A stretch of DNA of 64,000 nt from Peribacillus alkalitolerans (GCF_010882125.1 NZ_JAAGVZ010000001.1:372001-436000); one strand, 5' to 3'; shown: positions 34,674 to 44,667, counted from the first letter of the stretch. A program made the numbers and translations. Notes: a model not told the origin generated them from the letters alone.

Positions 34674-35396
34674 TTAATATTCAAATGTGATGATTGGTGT
34701 GCCAACTACGATGGTAGTCCGTCCGCCCAATCCTTGAGTTCTCATGGCAATTTGCAAATTCAACTGTTCTTTAGTGATAAATTGTGTGAAAAGTGGAGAG
34801 TGTGCTGAAACTGAAACAAAGTTTTCTTCTCTTAAACTCTCAACTTCTTTCGCTTGGAACTCTCCCAAAATAGAATCTACCTTAGAAGATAAAACCTTTG
34901 CTAGCGTATCATTGATTTCCCCTTTAATACAAGTGAAAATTGTGGGATTTTGTCTAAATATGTCTTTTATCCTGCTTTTGAGATCCTTCTCTAGGTGCTG
35001 TGCTTGTGCTAGACTAGCGTTACCTTTTACCTCATACAGGATATACGATTTCTCTTGGGAATTTTTAGGGGTAGTCATGATTTCTAACTTTTCATGAATA
35101 CTTTTCTGTTGGCTTATACCAACAGCTTTCCAGCCATTTTTATCTTCGGTGATCTCCCATACAAGATTAGGAAGCTTTTCTCGCAAACTCGAAACATAGT
35201 TTACTAGACTTTCTTTCGTACGAAGAATATCCGCTTGCCCTCTAGCCAAGATTGACCATTCTTGGATGGAAACGTCCTCGGATTGTAATACCTCAACTAG
35301 CTTTGTGAAATCAGTACTGTTGTTTGCTTCCGTCTTACTATTCCCTGCCACAATCAAAATAAAACCAATTATAACCAAATATATCATCTTTTTCAT
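34674..35396 (-). CDS. ywmB: YwmB family protein
   Basis: 240 residues from the ATG at 35396, 11 nt after a GGGGG; longer in-frame starts run through a region without a site and add a non-hydrophobic arm. Signal/anchor sequence at 3-20, then a mixed alpha/beta extracellular domain (YwmB, TATA-box-binding-like fold). It ends GLGGRTTIVVGTPIITFEY. The family sits beside murAA in many Bacillaceae and is thought to be envelope-related; function unknown. Confidence 0.8.
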   Translation of the reverse strand: MKKMIYLVIIGFILIVAGNSKTEANNSTDFTKLVEVLQSEDVSIQEWSILARGQADILRTKESLVNYVSSLREKLPNLVWEITEDKNGWKAVGISQQKSIHEKLEIMTTPKNSQEKSYILYEVKGNASLAQAQHLEKDLKSRIKDIFRQNPTIFTCIKGEINDTLAKVLSSKVDSILGEFQAKEVESLREENFVSVSAHSPLFTQFITKEQLNLQIAMRTQGLGGRTTIVVGTPIITFEY

Positions 35397-35531
35397 AATA
35401 ATCCATGCCCCCTTATTCCCATTGTTGCCAATTAGGATAAGGACATACTGATGAATTTTCGTCAGATTTTGACATGACTGCACAAGGAGTATTGTTCAGA
35501 ATTTCACAAATTTACTGAAAAAACAATTAGT

Positions 35532-35771
35532 TTATTCCTTATAAAGGAATGGTAATTGATTGGACCAAGCTATGTAGTCTAAGAAGAAACCACTTACCGT
35601 CGATCCAATAGTAAGAGTCAACAAAATGTACAACACTCTAGCTTGTATCACTTTATTTGCACGAAGAAGCTTATCAAAATGCAAAGCCTGAAGCGCCCAC
35701 CATGTAATGGCGATAAAAAATAAATGCGAGATTATGCCAAACACAGCTTGCTGACCCAGATTCGCGAACAT
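35532..35771 (-). CDS. ywzB: DUF1146 small membrane protein (YwzB)
   Basis: 79 residues with two membrane segments (about 10-28 and 45-66) and the DUF1146 words HLFFIAITWWALQAL and RANKVIQARVLYILLTLTIG. The gene sits upstream of ywmB-murAA on the same strand, as in B. subtilis. Unknown function. AAAGGAGGACT precedes the ATG. Confidence 0.87.
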   Translation of the reverse strand: MFANLGQQAVFGIISHLFFIAITWWALQALHFDKLLRANKVIQARVLYILLTLTIGSTVSGFFLDYIAWSNQLPFLYKE

Positions 35772-35913
35772 GAAAAGTCCTCCTTTACCCTATATACAAA
35801 TTATAATTTTAACATGAATAGGGTAAATATAAAAACATTTTTTGTAAAAACCTTGATTTAAAACCGCTTTCTTCTTATTTAATAGTAAAAAATAATAAAG
35901 GATACTATATAGT

Positions 35914-36414
35914 ATGAATCCCTTATTATTGATGGCTAGCAAATCTTTTCAAGAATGGAGAAAATTAATGCATCCTAAATTACTTGAACTCATTCAAGTA
36001 TTCCCTCAATTAAAAGAAGCTTATCGACTTAAAATTAGTGATGGATACACTTTAACAAATATTCATATATCCTCTTTAGTTCCTGTTCACGACCTCACAT
36101 ATACAACAATTGAGTTAATAATAGAAATTCAATTGGGAGAAACAATTTTGTTACGCTACACCGAAGGCATAGTCCATTCATTTATCATTGAACCACTCTC
36201 TTCTACTAAAGATAGAATTCATCCAAACATTCTTTTAAATAAAGAACTGATTCATAATAAAGACTTTAGAAAAAAATTCTTTGGTGGCTATGATGAAGAT
36301 GAGGTTAATCATTTTTTAGACATTATTATTAAAGATTATAAGTTTGTTGAAGAAGGGCTCATTAAAGAAAATAATATGCTAAAAGAAGATATTAAAAAAT
36401 TAAGAGGTCATTAG
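35914..36414 (+). CDS. Protein with C-terminal DivIVA-like segment
   Basis: 166 residues. The first 115 are unrecognised, mixed alpha/beta, without signal peptide. The end (about 118-163) reads HNKDFRKKFFGGYDEDEVNHF, continuing FLDIIIKDYKFVEEGL with a short coiled coil, which is the membrane-binding N-terminal motif of DivIVA/GpsB (GYDxxEVxxFL). In DivIVA that motif is at the N-terminus; here it is at the C-terminus. The role could be targeting to curved membrane or division sites. It is alone, convergent with trpA, and shares a terminator with it. Confidence 0.6.
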   Translation: MNPLLLMASKSFQEWRKLMHPKLLELIQVFPQLKEAYRLKISDGYTLTNIHISSLVPVHDLTYTTIELIIEIQLGETILLRYTEGIVHSFIIEPLSSTKDRIHPNILLNKELIHNKDFRKKFFGGYDEDEVNHFLDIIIKDYKFVEEGLIKENNMLKEDIKKLRGH

Positions 36415-36423
36415 AGTATATAA

Positions 36424-36448
36424 AAAAGAACCAGGTTCCCTGGTTCTT
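36424..36448. terminator. Shared terminator of the DivIVA-like gene and trpA
   Basis: AAGAACCAGG-N3-CCTGGTTCTT, with A tract on the left and T on the right, between the two convergent stops. Confidence 0.85.
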
Positions 36449-36454
36449 TCAACT

Positions 36455-37240
36455 TTATTTTATATTCACTAATAATCGACCACTTAATAGCTGTTTAATT
36501 TTTTCCTGTTCTCCGTTCTCAAAATGCTGGATGATTTGACTGCCTACCACTACTCCATCACAAAATTGAGTGATTTCTTTCACTTGTTCTGTGTTTGATA
36601 TACCAAAGCCAGCCAATACTGGGATTGGGCTGATTAGTTTGAGTCTTCCTAGAAACTTTGTCACTTCCTCTTCAAAACCTCCACGAGCACCAGTTACCCC
36701 TTTCACCGTAACGGCGTAGATAAATCCCTCCGCATCTTGGGTGATGGTTTTTAACCTTTCTAATGGACTGGTTAAAGTTGCTAACCGGATAAGTGATATG
36801 TCCGCTTCTTTCAATACATGTTTGAGTTCTCCTTCTTCTTCTAGAGGAAGGTCTGGAATGATGACTCCATTCAATCCTATCGTTTTACATGCTTTTGCAA
36901 ATTGATCTATTCCGTAAGATAGGATGGGGTTCAAATATGTCATGAAGATTAATGGGATAGTGACCGTTCTTCTTACATGCTCTAGTGTTTCAAAAATGCC
37001 CTTTAAAGTGGTACCTGCTTTTAATGCTCTTTGTCCAGCCGCTTGAATAGTCGGCCCATCTGCAACAGGATCAGAAAAAGGAATGCCAATCTCAATGACG
37101 GTCGCTCCCGCTTGTTCTAAAAACTCCAATCGCTCGACTAATCGGTCTAAACCTCCATCACCAGCCATGATATAGGGTACAAACGCCTTTTCTCCTTTAT
37201 TTACGGAGTGTTCAATTGCGAGTTGAATTTGATTTGTCAT
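36455..37240 (-). CDS. trpA: Tryptophan synthase alpha subunit
   Basis: 261 residues, TIM barrel. Catalytic Glu is in [11 protein letters not shown] (the E of EIG) and Asp in IIPDLPLEE; phosphate-binding GFGIS near the end. It cleaves indole-3-glycerol phosphate and channels indole to TrpB. Its start overlaps the trpB stop by 4 nt. Last gene of the trp operon. Confidence 0.97.
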   Translation of the reverse strand: MTNQIQLAIEHSVNKGEKAFVPYIMAGDGGLDRLVERLEFLEQAGATVIEIGIPFSDPVADGPTIQAAGQRALKAGTTLKGIFETLEHVRRTVTIPLIFMTYLNPILSYGIDQFAKACKTIGLNGVIIPDLPLEEEGELKHVLKEADISLIRLATLTSPLERLKTITQDAEGFIYAVTVKGVTGARGGFEEEVTKFLGRLKLISPIPVLAGFGISNTEQVKEITQFCDGVVVGSQIIQHFENGEQEKIKQLLSGRLLVNIK

Positions 37241-38439
37241 GACGAAATCCCTCCTAAATAGTGTCTGACTGACTCAACATCCTTGTCACCACGGCCCGAC
37301 AAGCAAACCACTAGGATTTCATCTTCCCTCATCGTTTTTGCCAGTTTGATCGAATACGCAATGGCATGTGAGCTTTCCAATGCCGGGATGATTCCTTCTT
37401 TTCTTGATAATAGTTGAAATGCTTCCAATGCCTCAGCATCCGTGACCGAAGTATACTGAACACGGCCTTCATCCTTTAAGAAGCTATGCTCTGGTCCTAC
37501 ACCAGGATAGTCCAGCCCAGCAGAGATGGAATGAGCTTCTTCGATCTGTCCATACTCATCCTGAAGGAGATACATTTTCGCTCCATGTAACACGCCTACT
37601 CTTCCTTTTGTCAGGGAGGCTGCATGCTTATCGGAATCCAACCCTGCCCCTGCCGCTTCTACTCCATATAGTGAAACGGTGACATCCTCTAAAAATGGAT
37701 AAAACATCCCCATCGCATTCGAGCCACCGCCTATACAAGCAACCACCGTATCCGGAAGCCGTCCTTCAATCGTTTGCAGTTGTTTTTTCGTTTCGCTTCC
37801 TATAACACTTTGAAAATCTCGAACCATTTCTGGATAAGGGTGGGGTCCCAATACTGAACCCATAATATAATGAGTGTCTTCAACATGGGCGACCCAATAA
37901 CGAAGCGCCTCATTGACGGCATCCTTTAAAGTTGAACTCCCTTGTTTCACACTGACGACCTTTGCGCCAAGAAGCTCCATTCGAAACACATTGAGCTTTT
38001 GTCGTTTAACATCCTCTTCTCCCATAAAGATGATACAGTCCATACCTAACAACGCACTTACTGTGGCCGTTGCTACACCATGCTGTCCCGCACCTGTTTC
38101 TGCCACCACCTTTTGTTTTCCCATCCGTTTAGCTAGTAGCGCCTGCCCCATCGTATTATTGATTTTGTGGGCGCCAGTATGGTTCAAGTCCTCACGCTTC
38201 AGGTAGATTTTTGCTCCCCCAGCATGCTTCGTAAGATTCTTTGCAAAATATAATGGCGTTTCCCTTCCTACATACTGCGTCAAATATTCATTAAGCTCTT
38301 TTTGAAAAACAGGATCTCCCTTTGCTTTTTGATATTCTTCCTCCAGTTCTAAAACAGCCTGCATCAGTGTTTCCGGGACAAATCTTCCTCCATAGGGTCC
38401 ATAATGACCTGTTGCATTCGGCATGGCATATTGTTTCAT
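37237..38439 (-). CDS. trpB: Tryptophan synthase beta subunit
   Basis: 400 residues, PLP enzyme. PLP lysine in [17 protein letters not shown] phosphate loop. It joins indole and serine. It is the TrpB1 type (about 400 residues, pairs with TrpA). Starts by overlap (ATGA) with the trpF stop. Confidence 0.98.
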   Translation of the reverse strand: MKQYAMPNATGHYGPYGGRFVPETLMQAVLELEEEYQKAKGDPVFQKELNEYLTQYVGRETPLYFAKNLTKHAGGAKIYLKREDLNHTGAHKINNTMGQALLAKRMGKQKVVAETGAGQHGVATATVSALLGMDCIIFMGEEDVKRQKLNVFRMELLGAKVVSVKQGSSTLKDAVNEALRYWVAHVEDTHYIMGSVLGPHPYPEMVRDFQSVIGSETKKQLQTIEGRLPDTVVACIGGGSNAMGMFYPFLEDVTVSLYGVEAAGAGLDSDKHAASLTKGRVGVLHGAKMYLLQDEYGQIEEAHSISAGLDYPGVGPEHSFLKDEGRVQYTSVTDAEALEAFQLLSRKEGIIPALESSHAIAYSIKLAKTMREDEILVVCLSGRGDKDVESVRHYLGGISS

Positions 38440-39047
38440 ATATGTTCCGCTCCCTTCGCATTTTCGATAAATGCTTTGATTTTTTCATGGTCCTTTTTTC
38501 CGCCACTTTCCACTCCACTAGATACATCCACCATGAAAGGACGCACGACGGTAATTGCTTCTTTCACGTTATCGGGGGTTAACCCACCTGCTAAAATTAG
38601 TTTTTTGTTTGAGTTCCAATCATTAAGTAAGGACCAATCAAACCTAAGCCCATTCCCACCTTGAAACGCTCCCTTTGGACTGTCGACTAATACATAATCA
38701 GTTGGATACTCGTCTGTGTTCAAGAGGTCCTGTTTTTTCCCTATCCCGAATGCCTTTATGACCGGTAAACTGTATTCCTGGCACATTTCAGGGGATTCCT
38801 CCCCGTGTAGCTGAATCATGGACAATCCACAATATTGTGCAATGGATTCTATGACTTGAGGTTCTTCGTTCACGAACACTCCGACTTTTTCAACATCATT
38901 TGGTAGTGAGTCGATGATTTGTATTGCCTGGTCCGGTGTGATCTGACGTTTACTTTTGGCAAATACGAAGCCTAGGGCATCCGCACCTGCTTGAACCGCG
39001 ACATGTGCTGAATTCACATCCATGATTCCACAAATCTTCACCTTCAT
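38436..39047 (-). CDS. trpF: Phosphoribosylanthranilate isomerase
   Basis: 203 residues, TIM barrel beginning [10 protein letters not shown] with the KICG catalytic Cys. It converts PRA to CdRP. Phosphate-binding [10 protein letters not shown] near 150. Overlaps trpC stop by 4 nt. A stand-alone trpF, not fused to trpC. Confidence 0.96.
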   Translation of the reverse strand: MKVKICGIMDVNSAHVAVQAGADALGFVFAKSKRQITPDQAIQIIDSLPNDVEKVGVFVNEEPQVIESIAQYCGLSMIQLHGEESPEMCQEYSLPVIKAFGIGKKQDLLNTDEYPTDYVLVDSPKGAFQGGNGLRFDWSLLNDWNSNKKLILAGGLTPDNVKEAITVVRPFMVDVSSGVESGGKKDHEKIKAFIENAKGAEHI

Positions 39048-39811
39048 ACGATTGTCCCCACTCCAGATAGCTCTTGAAAAACGGCTTCAATGTTATCCGC
39101 TCGCATAAGGGTTTCTCCAACCAATATGCCTTTAGCACCTGCTTTTACAACTCGACGAACATCCTCCGAATTAACGATTCCACTTTCACTGATTAAAGTG
39201 TGGTTCCCTCCCCCTTTAGCTAGTCGTTCTGTCGTTTCTAAATCCACTTGGAATGTTTTTAAATTTCGATTATTGATTCCGATCAGCTTTGCCCCTAGTT
39301 CCATGGCAATAGCTAGTTCCTTTTCGTCATGGACTTCCACAAGGGCTTCGAGACCATAAAGTTTCGCTACATCAAACAGTCGATGTAATTCTTCCTTTGA
39401 TAGAGCGGCTACAATGAGGAGGATAGCATCTGCGCCTGCTTGCTTAGCCTTTTGAATCTGGACTGGATCGATAATGAAATCCTTGCAGAGAATGGGGATG
39501 TTCACAGCTTTCCTGACAGCTTCTAGATCTTCAAAGCTCCCTTTGAAAAAGGCTGAATCAGTCAGTACAGAAATTGCTGCCGCTCCATTTTTTTCATAGA
39601 GTCTTGCCTGTTCAACTGGATCCACCCTTTCATTAATCATCCCTTTGGAAGGGGAAGCCCTTTTGATTTCGGCAATGATTCCGACCGGTGTTTTTTCTTG
39701 TAAGGCCATGAAAAGTGAGATGGTGGCTCTATTGGATTCTTTGAGGTTTAGTTGTTTAAGTAGCAATACTTCCCTTTGTTTTTCCTCTATAATTTTTTCT
39801 AAAATATTCAT
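39044..39811 (-). CDS. trpC: Indole-3-glycerol phosphate synthase
   Basis: 255 residues. Signature AEIKRASPSKG and CKDFIIDPVQI, with LIGINNRNLKTF and ISESGI. It closes the indole ring. Starts 15 nt after trpD. Confidence 0.97.
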   Translation of the reverse strand: MNILEKIIEEKQREVLLLKQLNLKESNRATISLFMALQEKTPVGIIAEIKRASPSKGMINERVDPVEQARLYEKNGAAAISVLTDSAFFKGSFEDLEAVRKAVNIPILCKDFIIDPVQIQKAKQAGADAILLIVAALSKEELHRLFDVAKLYGLEALVEVHDEKELAIAMELGAKLIGINNRNLKTFQVDLETTERLAKGGGNHTLISESGIVNSEDVRRVVKAGAKGILVGETLMRADNIEAVFQELSGVGTIV

Positions 39812-39826
39812 CGGTTTCGCTCTCCT

Positions 39827-40852
39827 TTAGACAATCGCTTGTGAACGATTTGAATATTGAATCAATCTTTCTAACTTCGATAACGCTTGCCCTGAATCAA
39901 TGCTTTCCTTAGCCAGCTTTACTCCCTCTTGAATACTTTCACAAAGCCCACTTGCATAAATTCCAAGTCCTGCATTAAGGAGTACGGTATCTCGATAAGC
40001 ACCCTGTTTTCCATTTAGAACTGAAAGCAGGATCCTTGCGTTATCCTTCGCGTCCCCACCTTGTATTTCAGAATTATGGTAAGAAGGAAGTTCCACTTCA
40101 TCGGGACGCAATAAAAAACGTGTTATTTCCCCTTTTTCGATAAGTGCTAGATGATTTTCCCCTTGCAGAGAAGCCTCATCCATAAATCCCGCTCCATTGA
40201 CAATCACGGCTCGTTTTCGATTCAGTCTGCTTAAGACTTCTGCAAACAAATCGATGGACTCTCTCTGATAGATTCCTAAAAGCTGATAATCCAAATGGAC
40301 TGGATTTGTTAGTGGGCCAATTAAATTGAAGATGGTTGGGATATTCAACTCTTTTCTCACCTTCATGATTCGCTTGAGACTTGGGTGAACGTGTGGGGCA
40401 AACAAAAAGGAAATGCCGACCTCTTCAAGTTGCTCCTCCAATACGTTTTGGGGAAGATTAAGCCTGACCCCAAGATACTCCAGAACATCCGCACTTCCCG
40501 TTCGGCTGCTGACACTTCGGTTCCCATGCTTTGCCACTTTCACTCCTGCACCTGCAATCACAAAAGCCGAGGTCGAGCTGATGTTAAAGCTTTTCGAGCC
40601 ATCTCCACCTGTTCCGCAATTATCCATCACCCCTGGAAACTGTTTCGTGAATGGAAGAGCATGTTCCCTTAAAACTTGGACAATCTCTGTAATTTCACCA
40701 GCCGTTTCTCCTTTCGCTTTTAGAGCAATTAAGAAAGCGGCAATCTCACTGTCGGAAATATCCTCGCGAAACAGCTCTGCGGCAGCCATTTGCATATCTT
40801 CCTTTGTAAGGGCTTCTTTACCGAGAAGCTTTTGCAAATATACCTTCATCAT
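39827..40852 (-). CDS. trpD: Anthranilate phosphoribosyltransferase
   Basis: 341 residues from ATG 40852 behind AGGAGG (5 nt); this start lies 35 nt inside the trpG 3' end in another frame. GTGGDGSKSFNISS is the PRPP-binding loop, KHGNRSVSS the anthranilate/phosphate site. It transfers phosphoribose to anthranilate. Second messenger-independent; regulated with the operon. Confidence 0.97.
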   Translation of the reverse strand: MMKVYLQKLLGKEALTKEDMQMAAAELFREDISDSEIAAFLIALKAKGETAGEITEIVQVLREHALPFTKQFPGVMDNCGTGGDGSKSFNISSTSAFVIAGAGVKVAKHGNRSVSSRTGSADVLEYLGVRLNLPQNVLEEQLEEVGISFLFAPHVHPSLKRIMKVRKELNIPTIFNLIGPLTNPVHLDYQLLGIYQRESIDLFAEVLSRLNRKRAVIVNGAGFMDEASLQGENHLALIEKGEITRFLLRPDEVELPSYHNSEIQGGDAKDNARILLSVLNGKQGAYRDTVLLNAGLGIYASGLCESIQEGVKLAKESIDSGQALSKLERLIQYSNRSQAIV

Positions 40853-41447
40853 TACTTCCTCCTTTTTTGTTTGATTGGCTTTCACATAATGACAGGAAAT
40901 ACTGGATCAATGTTGCTCCATTCTCAGTGCCTATCGATTCTGGATGGAACTGCAATCCGATGACCCGATAGTCTCTGTGCTGTATCGCCATGATTTCCCC
41001 ATCTTCTGTGGATGCCAGTACGTTCAATTTCTCAGGTAAACTCTTGTGTTCAACTGCGAGAGAGTGATACCTCATAACATTGATCGTTGGTGGTAGACTT
41101 TTGAAAATTCCCAATCCGTTATGGTTGATGGACGATACTTTTCCGTGCATGATCTCTTTTGCTGAGATGATGTTAGCTCCAAACGCGTAGGCGATCAATT
41201 GATGTCCTAAACAAATGCCTAGAATTGGTACGTGCTGATAAAAATTCTTTATTATATCAATACAAATCCCTGCATCCTCCGGTCTTCCTGGACCAGGTGA
41301 TAGCACAATGCCGGTAGGATTTAACCTCTTAATCTCCTCAATCGTAATCTTGTTATTTCTTACAACCTGGATCTCCTTGTAAAATGCACCGATTTGCTGA
41401 TACAGGTTATACGTAAAAGAATCATAGTTATCAATTAATAGAATCAT
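40818..41447 (-). CDS. trpG: Anthranilate synthase glutamine amidotransferase subunit
   Basis: 209 residues, class I glutamine amidotransferase: GICLGHQ nucleophile Cys, C-terminal FHPES His-Glu. It supplies ammonia to TrpE and may also serve PabB. Here it is inside the trp operon (E-G-D-C-F-B-A), unlike B. subtilis where it is in the folate operon. Overlaps trpE by 4 nt. Confidence 0.95.
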   Translation of the reverse strand: MILLIDNYDSFTYNLYQQIGAFYKEIQVVRNNKITIEEIKRLNPTGIVLSPGPGRPEDAGICIDIIKNFYQHVPILGICLGHQLIAYAFGANIISAKEIMHGKVSSINHNGLGIFKSLPPTINVMRYHSLAVEHKSLPEKLNVLASTEDGEIMAIQHRDYRVIGLQFHPESIGTENGATLIQYFLSLCESQSNKKGGSNDEGIFAKASR

Positions 41448-42823
41448 GCTTCTACCTCCATGAGAGCCCTTGCCTTATTTAAGGTTTCGAAATACTCTTT
41501 TCCCGGATCAGAATCATAGACAATGCCTGCTCCTGCTTGGATGATTGCTTTTCCATCCTTTACCACCATCGTTCGGATGGCCAGTGCAAAGTCGAAGCTC
41601 CCATGATAGGAAAAATATCCGACGGCTCCAGCATAGACATTCCGTTTGATTCCTTCCAGATCATTGATGATTCTCATCGCTTGGATTTTTGGGGCTCCTG
41701 ACACGGTTCCTGCAGGCAAACAGGAAGCCAAAACATCCGTATTGTGAAGGTGAGGCAGCTTTCTCCCCCTTACTTCCGAAACGATGTGCATCACATACTT
41801 ATACTTTTCAATCAGCATGTATTTCGAAATCTCAATCGAACCGATTTCACACACTCTACCAAGATCATTCCGTCCAAGATCGATGAGCATTCGATGCTCC
41901 GCAATCTCTTTCTCGTCTTGAAGTAAGTCCTTTTCAAGGGCTTCGTCTTCGATCTCGCTGTCGCCTCTTTTTCTTGTACCTGCTATTGGATTGGTCGTGA
42001 CATGAGTGCCATCCCCTTTAATCAAGCTTTCTGGAGATGACCCAACCACCTGATAGTCTTCAAAATCGACATAAAACATATAAGGTGAAGGGTTCAAGCG
42101 CCTCAGACCTCTATAAAATTGAAACGGATCACCAGCAAATTCCGATGTGAACCGTTGGGACAAGACCACTTGGAAAATCTCCCCCTTGATGATTTCCTGC
42201 TTAGCAATGTTCACGAGTTTTTCGAAATGCTGTTGGCTTATCTCGGGTTGGAAACTGATGCTTTGTTTCTTGGGTGAACTCATTTTTACTTCCTTGCCTC
42301 TGGTTATCTCATTCATGATTTTTGTCGCTTTGATCTCAAAAGTCCTTTTATCCTCGTGAGAGAGGGAAACAATCGATATCATTCCTGTGAAATGGTCATA
42401 CACAATGACTTCACGATAGAACATCAGATGTGCGTCAGGCATATTTAATTCATCCATTCCTTCTAGACCGATCTCTTCATATTGCCTGATGAGGTCATAG
42501 CCGATATAACCAACCCCTCCTCCCAAGAAGGGAAACGGAGCTTCGTCTAGCCTGATTGGTGGAAGGTATTCTTTCACGATGTCTAAGAATCTTCCTTCTC
42601 TGACAACCTCTTTCTCTCCCGCTAGTTGTATGAGGACCTTGTCTTTACAAGATTTCAACTCCAAGAAAGGATCCGCTCCAATGAAGGAGTATCTCCCATT
42701 CTGTTCATGCTTCAAGGAACTCTCTAAAAGGAATTTCTTTTTGCCCTCTAAGCTTTGAAAAATACTGATGGGAGTATGAATATCTCCCTCTAAATCTTTT
42801 CGAAGTAGCTTAATGTCTTTCAT
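41444..42823 (-). CDS. trpE: Anthranilate synthase component I
   Basis: 459 residues. Chorismate-binding C-terminal domain with the words NPSPYMFY, LIDLGRNDLGRV and PAGTVSGAPKIQAM. The N-terminal domain has the tryptophan-feedback LLESS motif. It makes anthranilate from chorismate with TrpG. First gene of the operon; regulated by two upstream T-boxes. Confidence 0.96.
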   Translation of the reverse strand: MKDIKLLRKDLEGDIHTPISIFQSLEGKKKFLLESSLKHEQNGRYSFIGADPFLELKSCKDKVLIQLAGEKEVVREGRFLDIVKEYLPPIRLDEAPFPFLGGGVGYIGYDLIRQYEEIGLEGMDELNMPDAHLMFYREVIVYDHFTGMISIVSLSHEDKRTFEIKATKIMNEITRGKEVKMSSPKKQSISFQPEISQQHFEKLVNIAKQEIIKGEIFQVVLSQRFTSEFAGDPFQFYRGLRRLNPSPYMFYVDFEDYQVVGSSPESLIKGDGTHVTTNPIAGTRKRGDSEIEDEALEKDLLQDEKEIAEHRMLIDLGRNDLGRVCEIGSIEISKYMLIEKYKYVMHIVSEVRGRKLPHLHNTDVLASCLPAGTVSGAPKIQAMRIINDLEGIKRNVYAGAVGYFSYHGSFDFALAIRTMVVKDGKAIIQAGAGIVYDSDPGKEYFETLNKARALMEVEA

Positions 42824-42850
42824 CTTTCTGCCTACCTTTCGTGAGAAAAT

Positions 42851-43130
42851 AAAAAAAGTCCCCTACAGACATAGTTGTTGTCTGTAGAGGACGATTATCA
42901 CCGCGGTGCCACCTCTGTTAAAGAAATCAAGAATTCCATTTCTTTCACTTTTTCAGGTACGGGAATTTTTATTCCTTATACCCTATCCTTGTAACGGCGG
43001 AAACCCGTGCACACCTACTCTCATTTCAATGTGCCTCTCACAAGTCCATTCGACCAACTCTATCGTACCGGTTCTCACCCTTCCCGGCTCTCTGTAACGC
43101 TTCAAGCTGATGTACTCCTCTTGTTCAACG
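42851..43130 (-). promoter_or_regulatory. Tryptophan T-box riboswitch, promoter-distal copy (next to trpE)
   Basis: On the minus strand it starts with AAGAGGAGTA (43121-43112), has a specifier segment GAATGGACTT with UGG (Trp) at 43048-43046, the T-box AGGTGGCACCGCGG (42914-42901) and a terminator (GTCCTCTACAGACA pairs with TGTCTGTAGGGGAC, then TTTTTTT at 42857-42851). Uncharged tRNA-Trp pairing prevents termination. Confidence 0.92.
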
Positions 43131-43164
43131 ATTTAATGTATGAAATTTTTTTGCCCATGAAAAC

Positions 43165-43440
43165 AAAAAGGGGCCTCATCCTAAAAGGACGAGAAACCCC
43201 GTGGTACCACCTTTGTTGCTGTCTAATAACAGCCACTCTGCAATATCGAAGCGCACGTAAACAAACGCTTGAATATCCGTCTCTTGTAACGATGAGATCA
43301 TTCGCCAAAGCCTACTCTCCCTTACATAAGGGATTTCGGTTTGGAAGCTCGGAAGTCCATTCACTACAACATTCATGCTGATTCTCACCAACCATCAGCT
43401 CTCTGAAATGTCTGTTGAAGCTACTCCTCTTCGTCAACGC
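43165..43440 (-). promoter_or_regulatory. Tryptophan T-box riboswitch, promoter-proximal copy
   Basis: The first-transcribed leader copy. AAGAGGAGTA near 43430, specifier segment GAATGGACTT with UGG at 43359-43357, T-box AGGTGGTACCACGG (43212-43199) and terminator GGGGTTTCTCGTCC/GGATGAGGCCCC followed by TTTTTG (43200-43165). The specifier decamer is identical to that of the second copy. Confidence 0.92.
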
Positions 43441-43731
43441 CAATCCGATTCTTGAATTTTTCTCATAGTAACATGCACATATTGGCCATGTAAAGAGAAA
43501 ATGTTTTTTAATTTTCGGCAAAAACTGACTTTTCACCTCGGATAGAATCTCTCAAAGCAAGTCCATCAAGGTTTATCTTCGAAAGTTGAGATTTTAAAAG
43601 CGATATTCGAAATTTATCCACGAAACTGCCAAAAAATAAAATCGAAATCCAAAATTTACAATCGAAAATGGCCATTTATCGATTATTCGACAAAAACCGG
43701 GTGGTAACCAAAAGTTGATACAATTTTTAGG
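43441..43731. other. Intergenic region upstream of the trp leader
   Basis: About 290 bp holding the trp promoter region (43441-43560) and the degenerate array at 43568-43690. No gene or terminator was recognised. Confidence 0.45.
43568..43690. repeat. Degenerate array with CGA(A) every about 21 bp
   Basis: CGA words recur at 43580, 43601, 43621, 43643, 43663 and 43680 (spacing 21, 20, 22, 20, 17), mostly as CGAAA or CGAAAT preceded by T/A-rich sequence with ATTT/TTTA before. It lies between the phosphatase gene and the trp promoter region. Confidence 0.7.
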
Positions 43732-44433
43732 CTATTTCACCGAAAATACTTTATGACTAGGCAGTTCTAAACAATTTAACTGTCCGCCATATACTGCTCC
43801 ACCATCGATACCGATAATACGGTTGTTGCCAAAATATACACCACAATTAGTGTTGTCTTCATGGAGGGTATTTGTTTCTGTATGGCCAAAGATAACGGTT
43901 TTTTCTCCTGTATAACCGTTATGAAACTCGCCTCGAATCCACATCAATGTATGTGGCTCCGTTTCAGCAACAGGAATAGTTGGATCCACGCCACCATGAA
44001 CTAAAATATAATCATCCGTTTCAATAAAATGCTCTAAACCTTGTATAAATTCTAAATGTCTTTCAAGTGTTTCCGAATGTAATAGGGGTTTTTGAAATGC
44101 TTCTTCATTAGTAGAAAAATCATTTTCGGAATAACCGTAACTACATAAAGTTTGATTGCCACCATTCAATTTAACCCATCGATTCCATACCCGTTCTTCA
44201 TCTGTTGTTAACGCTTTAATCATCATATCCTCATGATTGCCCTTTAGAACGCGTGCCCCAGCTTCTTTTAAGCTAATTACTTTTTCGATGACACCTTTTG
44301 AATCGGGGCCTCGGTCTATGTAATCTCCTAATAAAATTAATTGATCTTGTTCAGGATTGTAAATTACTTTTTCAAGTAATTGTTCAAACTTGTCCAATTC
44401 TCCATGAATATCACTTATCACTAAAGTTCTCAT
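43732..44433 (-). CDS. PPP-family metallophosphatase (PrpE/ApaH-like)
   Basis: 233 residues. Metal-binding motifs SDIHGELD (GDxHG-type), LGDYIDRGPDS and LKGNHEDM, then HGG and FGHT. These are the PPP phosphoesterase motifs, seen in serine/threonine phosphatases and diadenosine tetraphosphatases. Cytoplasmic. Substrate not assignable from sequence; bacterial PrpA/PrpE-like protein phosphatase or Ap4A hydrolase are both possible. Transcribed alone. Confidence 0.88.
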   Translation of the reverse strand: MRTLVISDIHGELDKFEQLLEKVIYNPEQDQLILLGDYIDRGPDSKGVIEKVISLKEAGARVLKGNHEDMMIKALTTDEERVWNRWVKLNGGNQTLCSYGYSENDFSTNEEAFQKPLLHSETLERHLEFIQGLEHFIETDDYILVHGGVDPTIPVAETEPHTLMWIRGEFHNGYTGEKTVIFGHTETNTLHEDNTNCGVYFGNNRIIGIDGGAVYGGQLNCLELPSHKVFSVK

Positions 44434-44667
44434 TAGTAGATTACCCTTCTTTCCAGATTTTTAATGTTAATAATTATAATATAAGTAAACTATCAATTAC
44501 ATAATTTTCCCTATTTGAGAGAATTCAATATTAGGTAAAGCTTGTTTTTTTGGGTGTAAATTAACTTTAACTATCTGAGTTGATTGTAGCGGAGGGCACT
44601 TGACTCTTGGCATCCCACCTAACAACATACGACAAATTCCGGGGCGTCACCACAGCACAAAAAAAGC
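44434..44667. other. Intergenic region with truncated palindromic element
   Basis: Contains the phosphatase promoter region and, at 44579-44612, the truncated end of the repeat found in full at 49733-49861. The rest shows nothing definable. Confidence 0.5.
44579..44612. repeat. Truncated copy of the 130-bp palindromic element
   Basis: GTTGATTGTAGCGGAGGGC followed by ACTTGACTC matches the reverse complement of the right end of the element at 49733-49861 and then diverges. Confidence 0.75.

Noticed and set aside
43007-43536. Several open frames within the trp leader
   Set aside because: They lie in the T-box structures on either strand; the leader RNA features explain the sequence.
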